Source: Klebsiella pneumoniae (GTDB lineage: Bacteria > Myxococcota_A > UBA9042). From it: DNA of 56,137 bases. Both the position numbers and the translations under genes were made by a program. The stretch covers positions 1 through 56,137 of the forward strand of contig CAMDBH010000016.1 of assembly GCA_945889325.1 (NCBI GenBank), written 5' to 3'. Shown here piece by piece: positions 18,266 through 27,294 of the stretch; position 1 is the first letter of the stretch; each line of letters begins with the position of its first letter. The notes under the pieces are model-generated. The model made no database searches. It was not told where the DNA came from and was given only the letters and a program-made list of their open reading frames with translations.

Positions 18266-20452
18266 TTAGAACATGTCTTCAAACCCAGAAGCCCGAAAAA
18301 CTTTCCCTGCATTCTTGCACTCTTGCCTTGCGGCAAACTCCAAATGCTTGAACCGCACCACTTCACCCTCAGCCGCAGCTTGGTAAGCCCCGCGAAGCAC
18401 GGCATTTTTGATATTACCGCCCGCTAACTCAAAGCGCTGCCCGAGCAAATCCCAGTCCAAATTCGGATCGACAGGGCAGCCGACCGGCATCAGGGTTTTC
18501 CAAATTCTGGTGCGAAACTCGGCTTCAGGAAACGGAAAATTGATCTTGAAGCCGATGCGCCGCGCAAACGCTTTGTCGATGTTCTTCTCAAGATTGGTGG
18601 TCAAAATCACCACACCTTCAAAATTTTCGATTTCCTGCAGCAGCATATTCGTGGCCATGTTGCTGTAGCGATCGACCGAACTTTCAACCTTGGTCCGACT
18701 GGCAAATAGGGAATCTGCTTCATCAAACAGCAAAATACCGTGACTGGCACGCGCAGTTTCAAAAATCTTCTCAATGTTCTTTTCAGTTTCGCCGATCCAT
18801 TTTGAAACCACACGCGGGATGGCAATTTGAAACAGCGTCTGGTCCATTTCATTGGCCAAAATTGTCGCACACAGGGTTTTGCCGGTGCCCGGATCGCCTG
18901 AAAACAAGGCGACCAGACCTTTGCCAGTCGACATTTTGGCGTTGAAGCCCCAATTGTGCAGCACGTGGCTGCGGTACTTGGCGGCTGTGAACATTTCTGC
19001 AATATCTTCAATGGTTTCTGGCGGAACGATCAGATCCTTCAGCGTCAGACCGACCTTGCGCCGCACGGCGTACTCGTCCAAGCTGGCGCGAATTTGCTCG
19101 TGGCAGGCCTTGCGCAGGATATCGTTGGTAATAACCGGATTTTCGACATTGCCGGCATAGGCGCGGTTGACGGCCACTTGCATGGCGTTGCGGATGAGTG
19201 CGCCCGGAAATTGATACTGCCCGGCCAGCGCCTTGACTTCACAATCGGGACCAAATTTCACACCTTCTGGCAAATGCAGGTGAAAAATCTGCTCGCGGTC
19301 CAGCGGACCCGGCGTGCCGATGATCAGGCGTTGCACCACAAAGCGGTCCAGATTCATGTCGAGTTCGCCGGATTCGCGCGAGGTCAGCATGGTAATGCCC
19401 GGATGAAGGCGCAAAATATCCTGCACTTCTGCAACGCGAGCGGAGCCCTTGGCCAGCAATCCATCCACACCGTCCAACACCATCACGGAATCGGTCAGCC
19501 GTGCTTGATCGAGAGAACTGTACAGCGCGCGGCGAAAGTCCGCGTCCGGCATATCGGTCAAACGCGTGGCGTCCAATTCCAGCACACCTTTCTGCAAGTG
19601 CCGCGCAAGCCCATGAATTAACATGGTCTTACCCGTGCCGGGCGGCCCCGAAATCTCAACCACCAGGCCATTGGGCAGGGCAAAAGGCGAGTCAATTTTG
19701 GCAAAACTTTGCCGGGCCGCGTGTTGCTCCAGCAAGCTAACCAGCTGAATCAGCTCGCCTTCAGGCAGGATCACGTCCTGCAACCGGATCGTCGGCTTGA
19801 TATACGTCGCCATGCCGCTCATCGACGTGTCGAGCAAGCCCACTTCACCCAGCAGCAAAGACATGGCGCGTGGCGCTGCAAACACCTCATGCGACAAAAG
19901 GTTTTCGCCGCTACCATCGCGCGGCCGCTCCAGCGTTATCAGGCGCGCACGGCGCAACGTGCCGTCGGGGTTAAAGCGCTGCCGCAAAAGCAAGCGTTCC
20001 ACAGGATCGGTCAGCAAGAACTCCAGACACAGCCGCACATCGACGTAGTTCGCCAGCAAATTGTCATTGAACCGCGCGATCGAATCGCGGATATCCACGT
20101 CAATATGCGGGGTTGCGGCCAGCAGCAAAATCTTGCGGTCGAGATCATCCAAGTCCGCTTGTTCAGTCAGCACGTCGATCGGCAGTTGCAGTTGCACCGC
20201 CCGCGCGTCGTATTCGACGTTGGCGACAACTTGTTCCAGATCATTGACTTCCATCTGCGTCGGCTCGACAGAAAGCAATGCCTCGTCCTCGGTCAGTCCC
20301 GCCGCGCGCGCTTGGCGAATTTGGGTGGCCATGACCAAGTTTTTGCGCATCAATTGACAAGCCGCCGCCAGCCAGCGCAGGCACAATTTGACGCGAACTT
20401 CAGAATCCAACTCCGCTATCGGTGCCGGACGAACGACTTTGAGACGGGCCAT
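18266..20452 (-). CDS. Tandem AAA+ ATPase with N-terminal helical domain
   Basis: 728 residues from the ATG at 20452 (GGAG six bases upstream). An N-terminal region of about 230 residues contains LDDLDRKILLLAATPHIDVD, a winged-helix-like segment. The first AAA+ module has Walker A GPPGTGKT but a Walker B of V-M-V-L-D-G-V-D, so the catalytic Glu is missing. The second has GDPGTGKT and an intact L-L-F-D-E-A-D, with TTNLEKNIDKAFARRIGFKINF as sensor and Arg-finger region. One active and one degenerate ring fits a CDC48-like remodelling enzyme. Similar stand-alone AAA+ proteins accompany contractile injection systems, but no sheath, tube or baseplate genes are in this window. Expected to be cytoplasmic. 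It diverges from ccmF across 193 bases. Confidence 0.85.
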   Translation of the reverse strand: MARLKVVRPAPIAELDSEVRVKLCLRWLAAACQLMRKNLVMATQIRQARAAGLTEDEALLSVEPTQMEVNDLEQVVANVEYDARAVQLQLPIDVLTEQADLDDLDRKILLLAATPHIDVDIRDSIARFNDNLLANYVDVRLCLEFLLTDPVERLLLRQRFNPDGTLRRARLITLERPRDGSGENLLSHEVFAAPRAMSLLLGEVGLLDTSMSGMATYIKPTIRLQDVILPEGELIQLVSLLEQHAARQSFAKIDSPFALPNGLVVEISGPPGTGKTMLIHGLARHLQKGVLELDATRLTDMPDADFRRALYSSLDQARLTDSVMVLDGVDGLLAKGSARVAEVQDILRLHPGITMLTSRESGELDMNLDRFVVQRLIIGTPGPLDREQIFHLHLPEGVKFGPDCEVKALAGQYQFPGALIRNAMQVAVNRAYAGNVENPVITNDILRKACHEQIRASLDEYAVRRKVGLTLKDLIVPPETIEDIAEMFTAAKYRSHVLHNWGFNAKMSTGKGLVALFSGDPGTGKTLCATILANEMDQTLFQIAIPRVVSKWIGETEKNIEKIFETARASHGILLFDEADSLFASRTKVESSVDRYSNMATNMLLQEIENFEGVVILTTNLEKNIDKAFARRIGFKINFPFPEAEFRTRIWKTLMPVGCPVDPNLDWDLLGQRFELAGGNIKNAVLRGAYQAAAEGEVVRFKHLEFAARQECKNAGKVFRASGFEDMF

Positions 20453-20645
20453 AGCGATCTCCGTGCGCGGCTGGGGCGCCTGCGCAACATAACACGTTTT
20501 GTAAACACGATCGCCTCGGTTTCTTGCGCCGCGGAACAACCCAGCGCGTTCGCGGGTTTTGCCCGCTGCCAACAAATACGCGTGCGCCCAGCCGCTGCAA
20601 CGCGTACACTACGCCGCGCGGGCGCATCTGCCCAGACCAGAGCAC

Positions 20646-23372
20646 ATGCACGATCTAGGAACTGCGCTACTTTACATCGCTTTTATGGCGACTCTCGGTA
20701 CGGCGCTGACCGCGCTCATCGGCGCGCGTCTGCGCCTGCCGGCGCTTTTGCAGGCGGCGCGCCATGGTTTGCTCGCGTGTTGGTTGTTGTTTCTGGCCAT
20801 GGGCGCTTGTTTGATCTACGGCCTGTTGACCCACGATTTCACCAACAAATACATCGCCGCCTACACCGATCAGGACATGCCGCTGGCCTACTTGATTTCG
20901 GGCTTTTGGGGCGGAGAAAAAGGCGCACTGCTGTTTTGGGTCACGTCGCTGACGACTTTTTCCTGCTGGAGCGTGTTGCGCAACCGCAGTCAATCTCAGG
21001 TCTTTCTCGGTTACGTCACCAGTTTTCTGGCTTTTGCGATCTTCTTTTTTGTCGTGTTGATGGTCTTTGAATCCAGTCCTTTTGAATCGTTCGTTTCCGG
21101 CGCTGGGCCCGACGACGGCAAAGGCATGAATCCGCTTCTGCAAAATCCGCTGATGGCCATCCATCCGCCGTCGCTGCTGACCGGCTACATCGCGTTTACC
21201 ATTCCTTTTGCCTATGGTTTGGCGGCCTTGGTGACGGGTCAACTCGATTCGCAATGGGTGCGCGACACGCGGCAGTGGACCTTGATTTCGTGGCTGTTTC
21301 TCTCCCTCGGCCTGGTGCTGGGCGGCGCTTGGGCCTACAAGGAATTGGGCTGGGGCGGCTTTTGGATGTGGGATCCGGTTGAAAATGCCGGTTTAATTCC
21401 ATGGTTTACCGCGACTGCGTTTCTGCATTCGGTGATGATCCAAGAACGCCGTAACATGCTCAAGCGCTGGAACGCGGTGCTGGTTTGCCTGACATTTTTG
21501 CTAACGATCTTTGGCACTTTCTTGACGCGCAGCCAGTTGATCGACTCGGTCCACGCTTTTGCCGATTCCACCCTCGCCAGCTATTTCCTGTGGTACATGG
21601 GCTTTATCGCTGTCGTCTCCGCGATCGCGATTGGCGTCCGCTGGAAACAATTGCGCGCTGAAGCGGAACTCGACAGCCTCATGTCGCGCGAAGCGTTTTT
21701 CGTGCTAAACAACGTACTTTTAGTGGGTTGTGCCTTTGTCGTGCTGTGGGGCACGGTCTTTGGTCAAATCAGCGATGCCAAACCCGTGCAGGACTTGTAC
21801 AACGGTTTTGTCCATGCGATCGGGCACATCGGCATTCATCTGGACTTGATGGACGGCAAGATCCAACTCGGTGAACCTTGGTTCAACCGCGTCATGACGC
21901 CGCTAGGCCTCGCTTTGCTGCTCATGACCGGGGTGGGGCCCTTGATTTCCTGGCGGCGGGCGACCCGCAAGAACTTTGAGAAAAACTTCAAACGTCCACT
22001 TGTTGCCAGTTCGATAACCGCACTGCTGCTGTTGGGCACTTGGGGCATTCGTCAAACCGTTCTGGCACATACGGCTGGCACGTCGTTGGGTGAAGCTTTG
22101 CGCACGGTTGTCGATGGTTTGGGCGCGCGCGAAGCGTATGGGGCGGCCTGCGTGTGGTTTGCGGCGTTTGTGCTGTGGACCATTTCACTTGAATTTCATA
22201 TCGGTGCCCGCGCCCGCCAAAAAGTCCACGGCAGTGGCTATTTCATGTCGCTGGTGATGCTGACCCTGCGCAACAAACGCCGTTACGGCGGTTATATCGT
22301 GCATCTTGGCGTAGTCTTTTGCTTTTTGGCGTTCACGGGCAACGCTTTTCGCGTCTATCAACCGGAAATCGCCATGCATCCGGGCGACAAGGCCTACGTC
22401 GGCGATTACGCACTGTATTTCTTGGGTGTCGACGAATTTTATGAAAGCGATGGCGCCTACACCTTCAGCCACGCCAGCGTGCTGGCGCAGCAGCGCGACG
22501 CCGTGGTGCCGGCCGATAAACTCGCGGCGGTTCAAGCCCTTGCACCCAATGCCAAAGCGACAACTGAAAACGGTATCCCGCGCATTCAACTGACCTTCAA
22601 GGATGCACTGGAAGGAAAACGCTTTGCGTCTAGGCAGTTTCTCGCACACCTGCGCGCCCGCGTGACCAACGTGTCGCCCGAGGGTCAGGACGACAAACGG
22701 CTACATTTAGAACTTAGCGATACAATGAAGGAAATAGCGAGTATCACCCCACAGGTAGTCATGAAGTTTTTTGGCGAACTGCGCGATTGGTGCAAAGACA
22801 GCTCGCCGATGCCACTAGAACTCAAGACGATCAAAGGGCAAATGCACTTTGAGCTGATTTTTGCCAACAAAGACGATCGCGGGCAATTTCTCAAAGAATT
22901 GGAAATGGGGCCATACGCGGAACTGTCCTACGCGGCTGTCAACAAGAATGCCGAGCTAAAACACGGTATTCGCATCGATGTTGTGCCCAAAGGCTTGGGT
23001 ATGATGATGTCACCAGAAGTGCGCTTTTACCGCAAACACAGTTCACCGACGACCGAAGTCGCGATTGAATCCAGCCTGTTCCACGACTTGTATCTGGCCA
23101 TGCGCCCTGCGCAAGGTGCGCGCTTTATCAACCTGCTCGCCGTGGTGTTTCCGTTCGTGAGCTTTTTATGGCTGGGTGCGCTGGTCATGCTTTCGGGCGC
23201 GGTGATTTGCGTTTTGCCCGCGCGCCAAGTCGTCACGGCGACGGAACCGCAATTGCCACCTACGGTTGCGCCGCCCGCGCGGCCGGAATCGCCCAACCTC
23301 AGCCATTTGGGCCCCATCACGGCGGTGCTGACGATTCTGGCTGGCGCAATGGCTTGGATGTGGCTAATATAG
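20646..23372 (+). CDS. ccmF: Cytochrome c biogenesis protein CcmF with an enlarged periplasmic loop
   Basis: 908 residues against about 650 usual. CcmF is the inner-membrane haem-lyase component that attaches haem to apocytochromes c. The N-terminal 600 residues follow the family: MHDLGTALLYIAFMATLGTAL, FWGGEKGALLFWVTSLT, the WWD haem-handling motif WGGFWMWDPVENAGLIPWF, and FLTRSQLIDSVHAFADST. The final periplasmic domain is normally about 150 residues. Here roughly 165 extra residues (about 22504-23009) separate SDGAYTFSHASVLAQ from the conserved SPEVRFYRKHSSPTTEVAIE. The protein ends with the usual membrane span plus a further hydrophobic C-terminus (ILAGAMAWMWLI). No other ccm gene is in the window. 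An aldehyde dehydrogenase gene follows 31 bases later. Confidence 0.93.
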   Translation: MHDLGTALLYIAFMATLGTALTALIGARLRLPALLQAARHGLLACWLLFLAMGACLIYGLLTHDFTNKYIAAYTDQDMPLAYLISGFWGGEKGALLFWVTSLTTFSCWSVLRNRSQSQVFLGYVTSFLAFAIFFFVVLMVFESSPFESFVSGAGPDDGKGMNPLLQNPLMAIHPPSLLTGYIAFTIPFAYGLAALVTGQLDSQWVRDTRQWTLISWLFLSLGLVLGGAWAYKELGWGGFWMWDPVENAGLIPWFTATAFLHSVMIQERRNMLKRWNAVLVCLTFLLTIFGTFLTRSQLIDSVHAFADSTLASYFLWYMGFIAVVSAIAIGVRWKQLRAEAELDSLMSREAFFVLNNVLLVGCAFVVLWGTVFGQISDAKPVQDLYNGFVHAIGHIGIHLDLMDGKIQLGEPWFNRVMTPLGLALLLMTGVGPLISWRRATRKNFEKNFKRPLVASSITALLLLGTWGIRQTVLAHTAGTSLGEALRTVVDGLGAREAYGAACVWFAAFVLWTISLEFHIGARARQKVHGSGYFMSLVMLTLRNKRRYGGYIVHLGVVFCFLAFTGNAFRVYQPEIAMHPGDKAYVGDYALYFLGVDEFYESDGAYTFSHASVLAQQRDAVVPADKLAAVQALAPNAKATTENGIPRIQLTFKDALEGKRFASRQFLAHLRARVTNVSPEGQDDKRLHLELSDTMKEIASITPQVVMKFFGELRDWCKDSSPMPLELKTIKGQMHFELIFANKDDRGQFLKELEMGPYAELSYAAVNKNAELKHGIRIDVVPKGLGMMMSPEVRFYRKHSSPTTEVAIESSLFHDLYLAMRPAQGARFINLLAVVFPFVSFLWLGALVMLSGAVICVLPARQVVTATEPQLPPTVAPPARPESPNLSHLGPITAVLTILAGAMAWMWLI

Positions 23373-23403
23373 GCCGTGTATTTCGCCTGCAACGGAGACC
23401 AAA

Positions 23404-24858
23404 ATGAGCACCGCACCCATTTCGCTGGATTTCCACCGCGCTGAAAAGGCCGCCCTGAATGCACTGCCGGTGGCATTTGAAAAAATGCGCGCGGCGAGTC
23501 GAACCGAAGCCGCACCAACGCTCGACGAGCGGCGCAATCATCTGACTTTGCTTGAGAAAATGGTGCGCGACAACAAGGATGCCATTGCAGATGCGATTTG
23601 CAAAGATTTTGGCAATCGCTCCAAACATGAATCGCTGACCGCCGAGATTTTTCCGCTTCTCGCCGGAATCCAACATGCCCGCGGGCACTTGCGCTCCTGG
23701 ATGCGCGCCGAGGGCGTGGGCGTGCACTGGGCGTTTCTGCCTGCGAGCGCCAAGATTTTGCCGCAGCCGTTGGGCGTCATTGGCGTAGTCGCGCCGTGGA
23801 ACTATCCATTTCAGCTGGGCATGATGCCGCTGGCCTGTGCGATGGCCGCTGGCAACCGCGTGCTGCTCAAACCGTCCGAATTAACGCCGAATTTGGCGCA
23901 GTTGACCGCAGAATTGATCGCCAAGACTTTTGATCCCAACGTCGTGCACGTCGTCAATGGCGGGCCAGAATTGGCCGAAGTGTTTTGCAAATTGCCGTTT
24001 GATCATCTGGTTTTCACCGGATCAACCCGCTTGGGGCACGTGGTGATGCGCGCCGCCGCGGAAAACCTGACGCCCGTGACGCTAGAATTGGGCGGCAAGT
24101 CGCCAACGGTGATTCAAGCCGACTATCCGCTTGATTTGGCTATGGATCGCGTGCTTTCGGGCAAACTTTTCAACGCGGGCCAAACTTGTATCGCGCCGGA
24201 TTATTTGATGGTGCCTACCGGCCGCGAACAGGCGGTCATCGATTCGGCTAAAGCCTTGATTGCGCAAAAGTATCCGACTTTGGAGGACAATCCGGACTAC
24301 ACCTCAATCGTCAATGACCGCCATTATGCGCGCTTGCAAGGGTATTTGACGGAAGCGCGCAGCAAGGGCGCTCAAGTTACGGAAATCAATCCAGCAAATG
24401 AAGCGCTACCGGCGGAAAAGCGCAAAATGGCCCCGACGATCGTTGTGGGTGCAACCGACGACATGCAAGTGATGCAAGACGAAATTTTTGGGCCGATTCT
24501 GCCGATCGTAACCTACAATTCACTTGATGAAGCCATTGCTTACATCAATGCGCGGCCGCGACCGTTGGCGCTGTATTACTTTGATCGCGACGGCGGTCGC
24601 GTGGAGCACATGCTGCAACGCACGACGTCTGGCGGCGTGTGCATCAATGAGACAGTGATGCATTTTGCCCAAGACAATCTGCCCTTTGGCGGCGTCGGGC
24701 CGTCGGGCATGGGGGCGTACCACGGCAAGCACGGTTTTGATGCGTTCAGCCACAAAAAGGCCGTTTTCATGCAGTCGCGCATCAACGGTGCCGGCTTGCT
24801 CAGCCCGCCTTATGGCCCAAAGATTGAAAAGCTACTTCGGTTTTTGATCGGCAGCTAA
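23404..24858 (+). CDS. Aldehyde dehydrogenase, coniferyl-aldehyde-dehydrogenase-like
   Basis: 484 residues with GGAG seven bases before the ATG. It oxidises an aldehyde to the acid with NAD(P). All active-site landmarks are present: PWNYPF at 131-136, LLKPSE at about 154-159, FTGSTRLG, the general base Glu228 in LELGGKSP, and the nucleophile Cys262 in NAGQTCIAPDY. The N-terminal pattern (RRNHLTLLEKMVRDNKDAI, CKDFGNRSKHES) and the C-terminus (PFGGVGPSGMGAYHGKHGF) are those of the coniferyl aldehyde / fatty-aldehyde branch. The real substrate cannot be told. It likely shares a transcript with ccmF. Its 3' end overlaps the convergent PPIase gene by 27 bases. Confidence 0.92.
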   Translation: MSTAPISLDFHRAEKAALNALPVAFEKMRAASRTEAAPTLDERRNHLTLLEKMVRDNKDAIADAICKDFGNRSKHESLTAEIFPLLAGIQHARGHLRSWMRAEGVGVHWAFLPASAKILPQPLGVIGVVAPWNYPFQLGMMPLACAMAAGNRVLLKPSELTPNLAQLTAELIAKTFDPNVVHVVNGGPELAEVFCKLPFDHLVFTGSTRLGHVVMRAAAENLTPVTLELGGKSPTVIQADYPLDLAMDRVLSGKLFNAGQTCIAPDYLMVPTGREQAVIDSAKALIAQKYPTLEDNPDYTSIVNDRHYARLQGYLTEARSKGAQVTEINPANEALPAEKRKMAPTIVVGATDDMQVMQDEIFGPILPIVTYNSLDEAIAYINARPRPLALYYFDRDGGRVEHMLQRTTSGGVCINETVMHFAQDNLPFGGVGPSGMGAYHGKHGFDAFSHKKAVFMQSRINGAGLLSPPYGPKIEKLLRFLIGS

Positions 24859-25926
24859 CGCGGCTAGACCGCGCTGAATCAGCACTTGTTCAATCCGCAC
24901 CGTGCCGACCGGTCGCTTGCTAATGGCCGAAATCACGTCGAGCGGCTGACACAAACCAAAAATAGTCCTGCGATCGTCGAGCCATGGCGCCGGCTTTTCG
25001 GTGATGTAGAACTGCGCGCTGGCCGAATTCGGCCCCAAATTTTCCATCGCCAGCACACCACCGCTGCTGTGGCGCAAGCGCAAATCGAGTTCGTCGGCGA
25101 TCTGAAATCCAGCATTTCCATTGCCTTTGCCGTTCAGATCGCCGGCTTGGATCAAAAGGCCGGGCACGCTGCGGTGAAAGGTCAAACCGTCATAAAACGG
25201 GCGCCGCACCCAACCTTCACGGGCGCGAAAGCCGCGCAACCCGCGCGCCAATGCGACAAAATTCGCCACCGTTTTTGGAGCGACATCATCGCGCAAGGCA
25301 CAACTGATTTCGCCAGCCGATGTCCGCAACAGCGCCACAAGTCCACCAGAACCTTGCAACCCTGCGGTCGCTGTAGTCAGTTGGACGGTCAGATTCAGCG
25401 GATCTGCCGCACCTTCCGCCGCATCGTCGTAACCTTTGCCGTCGGTCGGATCGAACTTCCAAGCGCCATTTTCCAAATAAAACCAAGCGGCATGCTGGTT
25501 GATGCCCTTGCCATGCAGCACCGCCGCGCGCCCCCCTTGAAAGATCACGCGATCAATGGGCAATTTGAGCATCTGCAACACACTGGCTTTGGTCAGCGGC
25601 AGTGAACCGCCTGATCCCATGGCCACTTGAAAACGCTTGAGCGTCCATTGGGACAAAAATGGCTTGAGCGCATTCAAGTCTGCGCCGTGCGCGATGCGAC
25701 GAACCGCAGCAATCACAACGGGTAATGGTTCGGCGGCTGGCGCGGCGCTGCCAGAGACATCTGCTGGAAATGCCACCGCTTCAACGGGCGTGGCCGCGCT
25801 TGGAAGATCTTGTGCAGTTTTAGTGGGTTGGGAAGCAACGGCCTGTTGGGTTGCTTTTTCTGACGGCGCAGACTTGCCGCAGGCGATTTGGCCAAATACA
25901 AGCAATAGCAGGGGCAACCAGCGCAT
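24832..25926 (-). CDS. Cyclophilin-type peptidyl-prolyl isomerase lipoprotein
   Basis: 364 residues from the ATG at 25926. MRWLPLLLLVFGQIAC is a lipoprotein signal with Cys16; the frame is open further upstream but would bury it. A Ser/Ala-rich linker and a domain of about 160 residues (RIAHGADLNALKPFLSQWTLKRF; AAWFYLENGAWKFDPTDGKG) precede a C-terminal cyclophilin domain: LLRTSAGEISCALRDDVAPK, TVANFVALARG, FYDGLTFHRSVPGLLIQAGD, FQIADELDLRLRHSSG, VLAMENLGPNSASAQFYITE. Such enzymes help fold periplasmic or surface proteins by proline isomerisation. The conserved F-H-R and Q-F-I/Y residues are kept. It diverges from ruvC (115 bases) and overlaps the aldehyde dehydrogenase end. Confidence 0.9.
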   Translation of the reverse strand: MRWLPLLLLVFGQIACGKSAPSEKATQQAVASQPTKTAQDLPSAATPVEAVAFPADVSGSAAPAAEPLPVVIAAVRRIAHGADLNALKPFLSQWTLKRFQVAMGSGGSLPLTKASVLQMLKLPIDRVIFQGGRAAVLHGKGINQHAAWFYLENGAWKFDPTDGKGYDDAAEGAADPLNLTVQLTTATAGLQGSGGLVALLRTSAGEISCALRDDVAPKTVANFVALARGLRGFRAREGWVRRPFYDGLTFHRSVPGLLIQAGDLNGKGNGNAGFQIADELDLRLRHSSGGVLAMENLGPNSASAQFYITEKPAPWLDDRRTIFGLCQPLDVISAISKRPVGTVRIEQVLIQRGLAALAADQKPK

Positions 25927-26041
25927 TTTCACCTGAGCCGCGCCAACTTGATGGGCGCGCCGCGCTGCATAGCATGGCTCAACCGCGGGTTTTGCGGTAC
26001 CCTCAGCCCGCGCCTGACTGCGCCGCGGAAAACTGCCATCC

Positions 26042-26653
26042 ATGGGGCTGACTGAAGTGCAAGGCCATATTTTGGCTATCGATCCTGGCTCGCGCAAACT
26101 CGGTTGGGCGATTGTGGCCGACGGTCCGCGCCGCGTCGACAGCGGCGTACTCAAATTGGCCGAACGATTGCCGCTCAACGACCGCTTGGGGCAAATTTTG
26201 ACCGCTTTGCAAGCGCTGTTTGAGAAGTTTGCGCCGGCGCAATTGGCCATTGAGAGTGCGTTTGTTCACGATAATGCCCATACGGCACTGGTACTTGGCC
26301 AAACGCGCGGCCTGCCGATCGCCATCGCGGCGGCGCGCGGTTTGCCGATTTATGAGTACACGCCCGCCGTGGTCAAAAAACGCATCGCCGGGTCGGGCCG
26401 GGCCGAAAAGGGCCAGATGCGTGAAATGATTCGGCTACAACTCAAACTGGCGCAATTGCCCGGTGAAGACGAAGCCGATGCGCTAGCCGTTGGTTTGACG
26501 CACTATTTTGAGACACGTTGGCTTGGTGTCGCTGTTGCTTTGCCGCGCGATGGCACAGCACCTGTGCCGGCGATTTTGACGCCCGCGCAGCAAACCTACC
26601 TGGCGGCGCTGCAGGTCGCCAAACGGCAAAAATCGGTTAAGAGGGCTAAATGA
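26042..26653 (+). CDS. ruvC: Holliday junction resolvase RuvC
   Basis: 203 residues, slightly longer than usual because of a C-terminal tail. RuvC is the dimeric nuclease that cuts Holliday junctions symmetrically. Acidic catalytic residues are visible: Asp14 in ILAIDPGS, Glu71 in LAIESAF, and Asp143/Asp146 in GEDEADALAVG. Other family signatures are HTALVLGQTRG and YTPAVVKKRIAGSGRAEKGQM. The ribosome-binding site before the ATG is weak; no better start is visible. The stop codon overlaps the ruvA start by four bases (ATGA at 26650-26653). Confidence 0.95.
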   Translation: MGLTEVQGHILAIDPGSRKLGWAIVADGPRRVDSGVLKLAERLPLNDRLGQILTALQALFEKFAPAQLAIESAFVHDNAHTALVLGQTRGLPIAIAAARGLPIYEYTPAVVKKRIAGSGRAEKGQMREMIRLQLKLAQLPGEDEADALAVGLTHYFETRWLGVAVALPRDGTAPVPAILTPAQQTYLAALQVAKRQKSVKRAK

Positions 26654-27258
26654 TTGGCTATCTGCGCGGCGTTTGCCAAGAAATTGCCGATGATCACCTG
26701 ATCGTCGATGTCCATGGCGTCGGCTATGAAGTGTTTGTGAGTGATCGCGACATCGCCGCGCACGCGGTCGGTGGCGATTGTGAATTGCGCGTACATGCAG
26801 TCGTGCGCGAGGACGCTTTTTTACTTTACGGTTTTAGTGAGTTGCCCTCGCGATCTCTTTTTCGCCACTTGTTGACGGTGCCCAATATCGGGCCCAAAGC
26901 AGCGCTGGCGATCTTGTCGGCGATGACGCCCGGTCAGGCCGCGCGTGCGATTCAGGATCAAGACATTGCGATGCTGACGAAGGCAAAAGGCATAGGAAAA
27001 CGCGGTGCTGAGACAATCGTCGTCAAATTGCGCGATCGTTTGCCGCCTGACTTGTTGGCCGAACACGCCGTTGCTGGGGTGCCGTCCAAGGCAAAGGCAG
27101 CGGACGTGGTGACGCGCGAAGTGCAAAGCGCGTTAATTAACCTCGGTTATAAACCGACCAATGCGGAGGCAGCGATAGGCCTTGCCATTGAAAATGGCGC
27201 AACGGGCTTTGATGCCGTGTTGCGCGCGACACTGGCTTCCTTGCGCAGACCAAGTTAA
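26650..27258 (+). CDS. ruvA: Holliday junction DNA helicase subunit RuvA
   Basis: 202 residues. RuvA binds the four-way junction and loads RuvB rings. It opens with the typical MIGYLRGVCQEIADDHLIVDVHGVGYEV (OB domain; written here in part: IGYLRG, GVGYEV). Two helix-hairpin-helix motifs, VPNIGPKAALAIL and AKGIGKRGAETIV, contact DNA, and the C-terminal domain III (REVQSALINLGYKPTNAEAA) binds RuvB. It is translated by overlap with ruvC, and ruvB follows 36 bases downstream, giving a ruvCAB operon. Confidence 0.96.
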   Translation: MIGYLRGVCQEIADDHLIVDVHGVGYEVFVSDRDIAAHAVGGDCELRVHAVVREDAFLLYGFSELPSRSLFRHLLTVPNIGPKAALAILSAMTPGQAARAIQDQDIAMLTKAKGIGKRGAETIVVKLRDRLPPDLLAEHAVAGVPSKAKAADVVTREVQSALINLGYKPTNAEAAIGLAIENGATGFDAVLRATLASLRRPS

Positions 27259-27294
27259 CTATGCTGAACTGTAGATAAAAATTGTGGAGCGACC

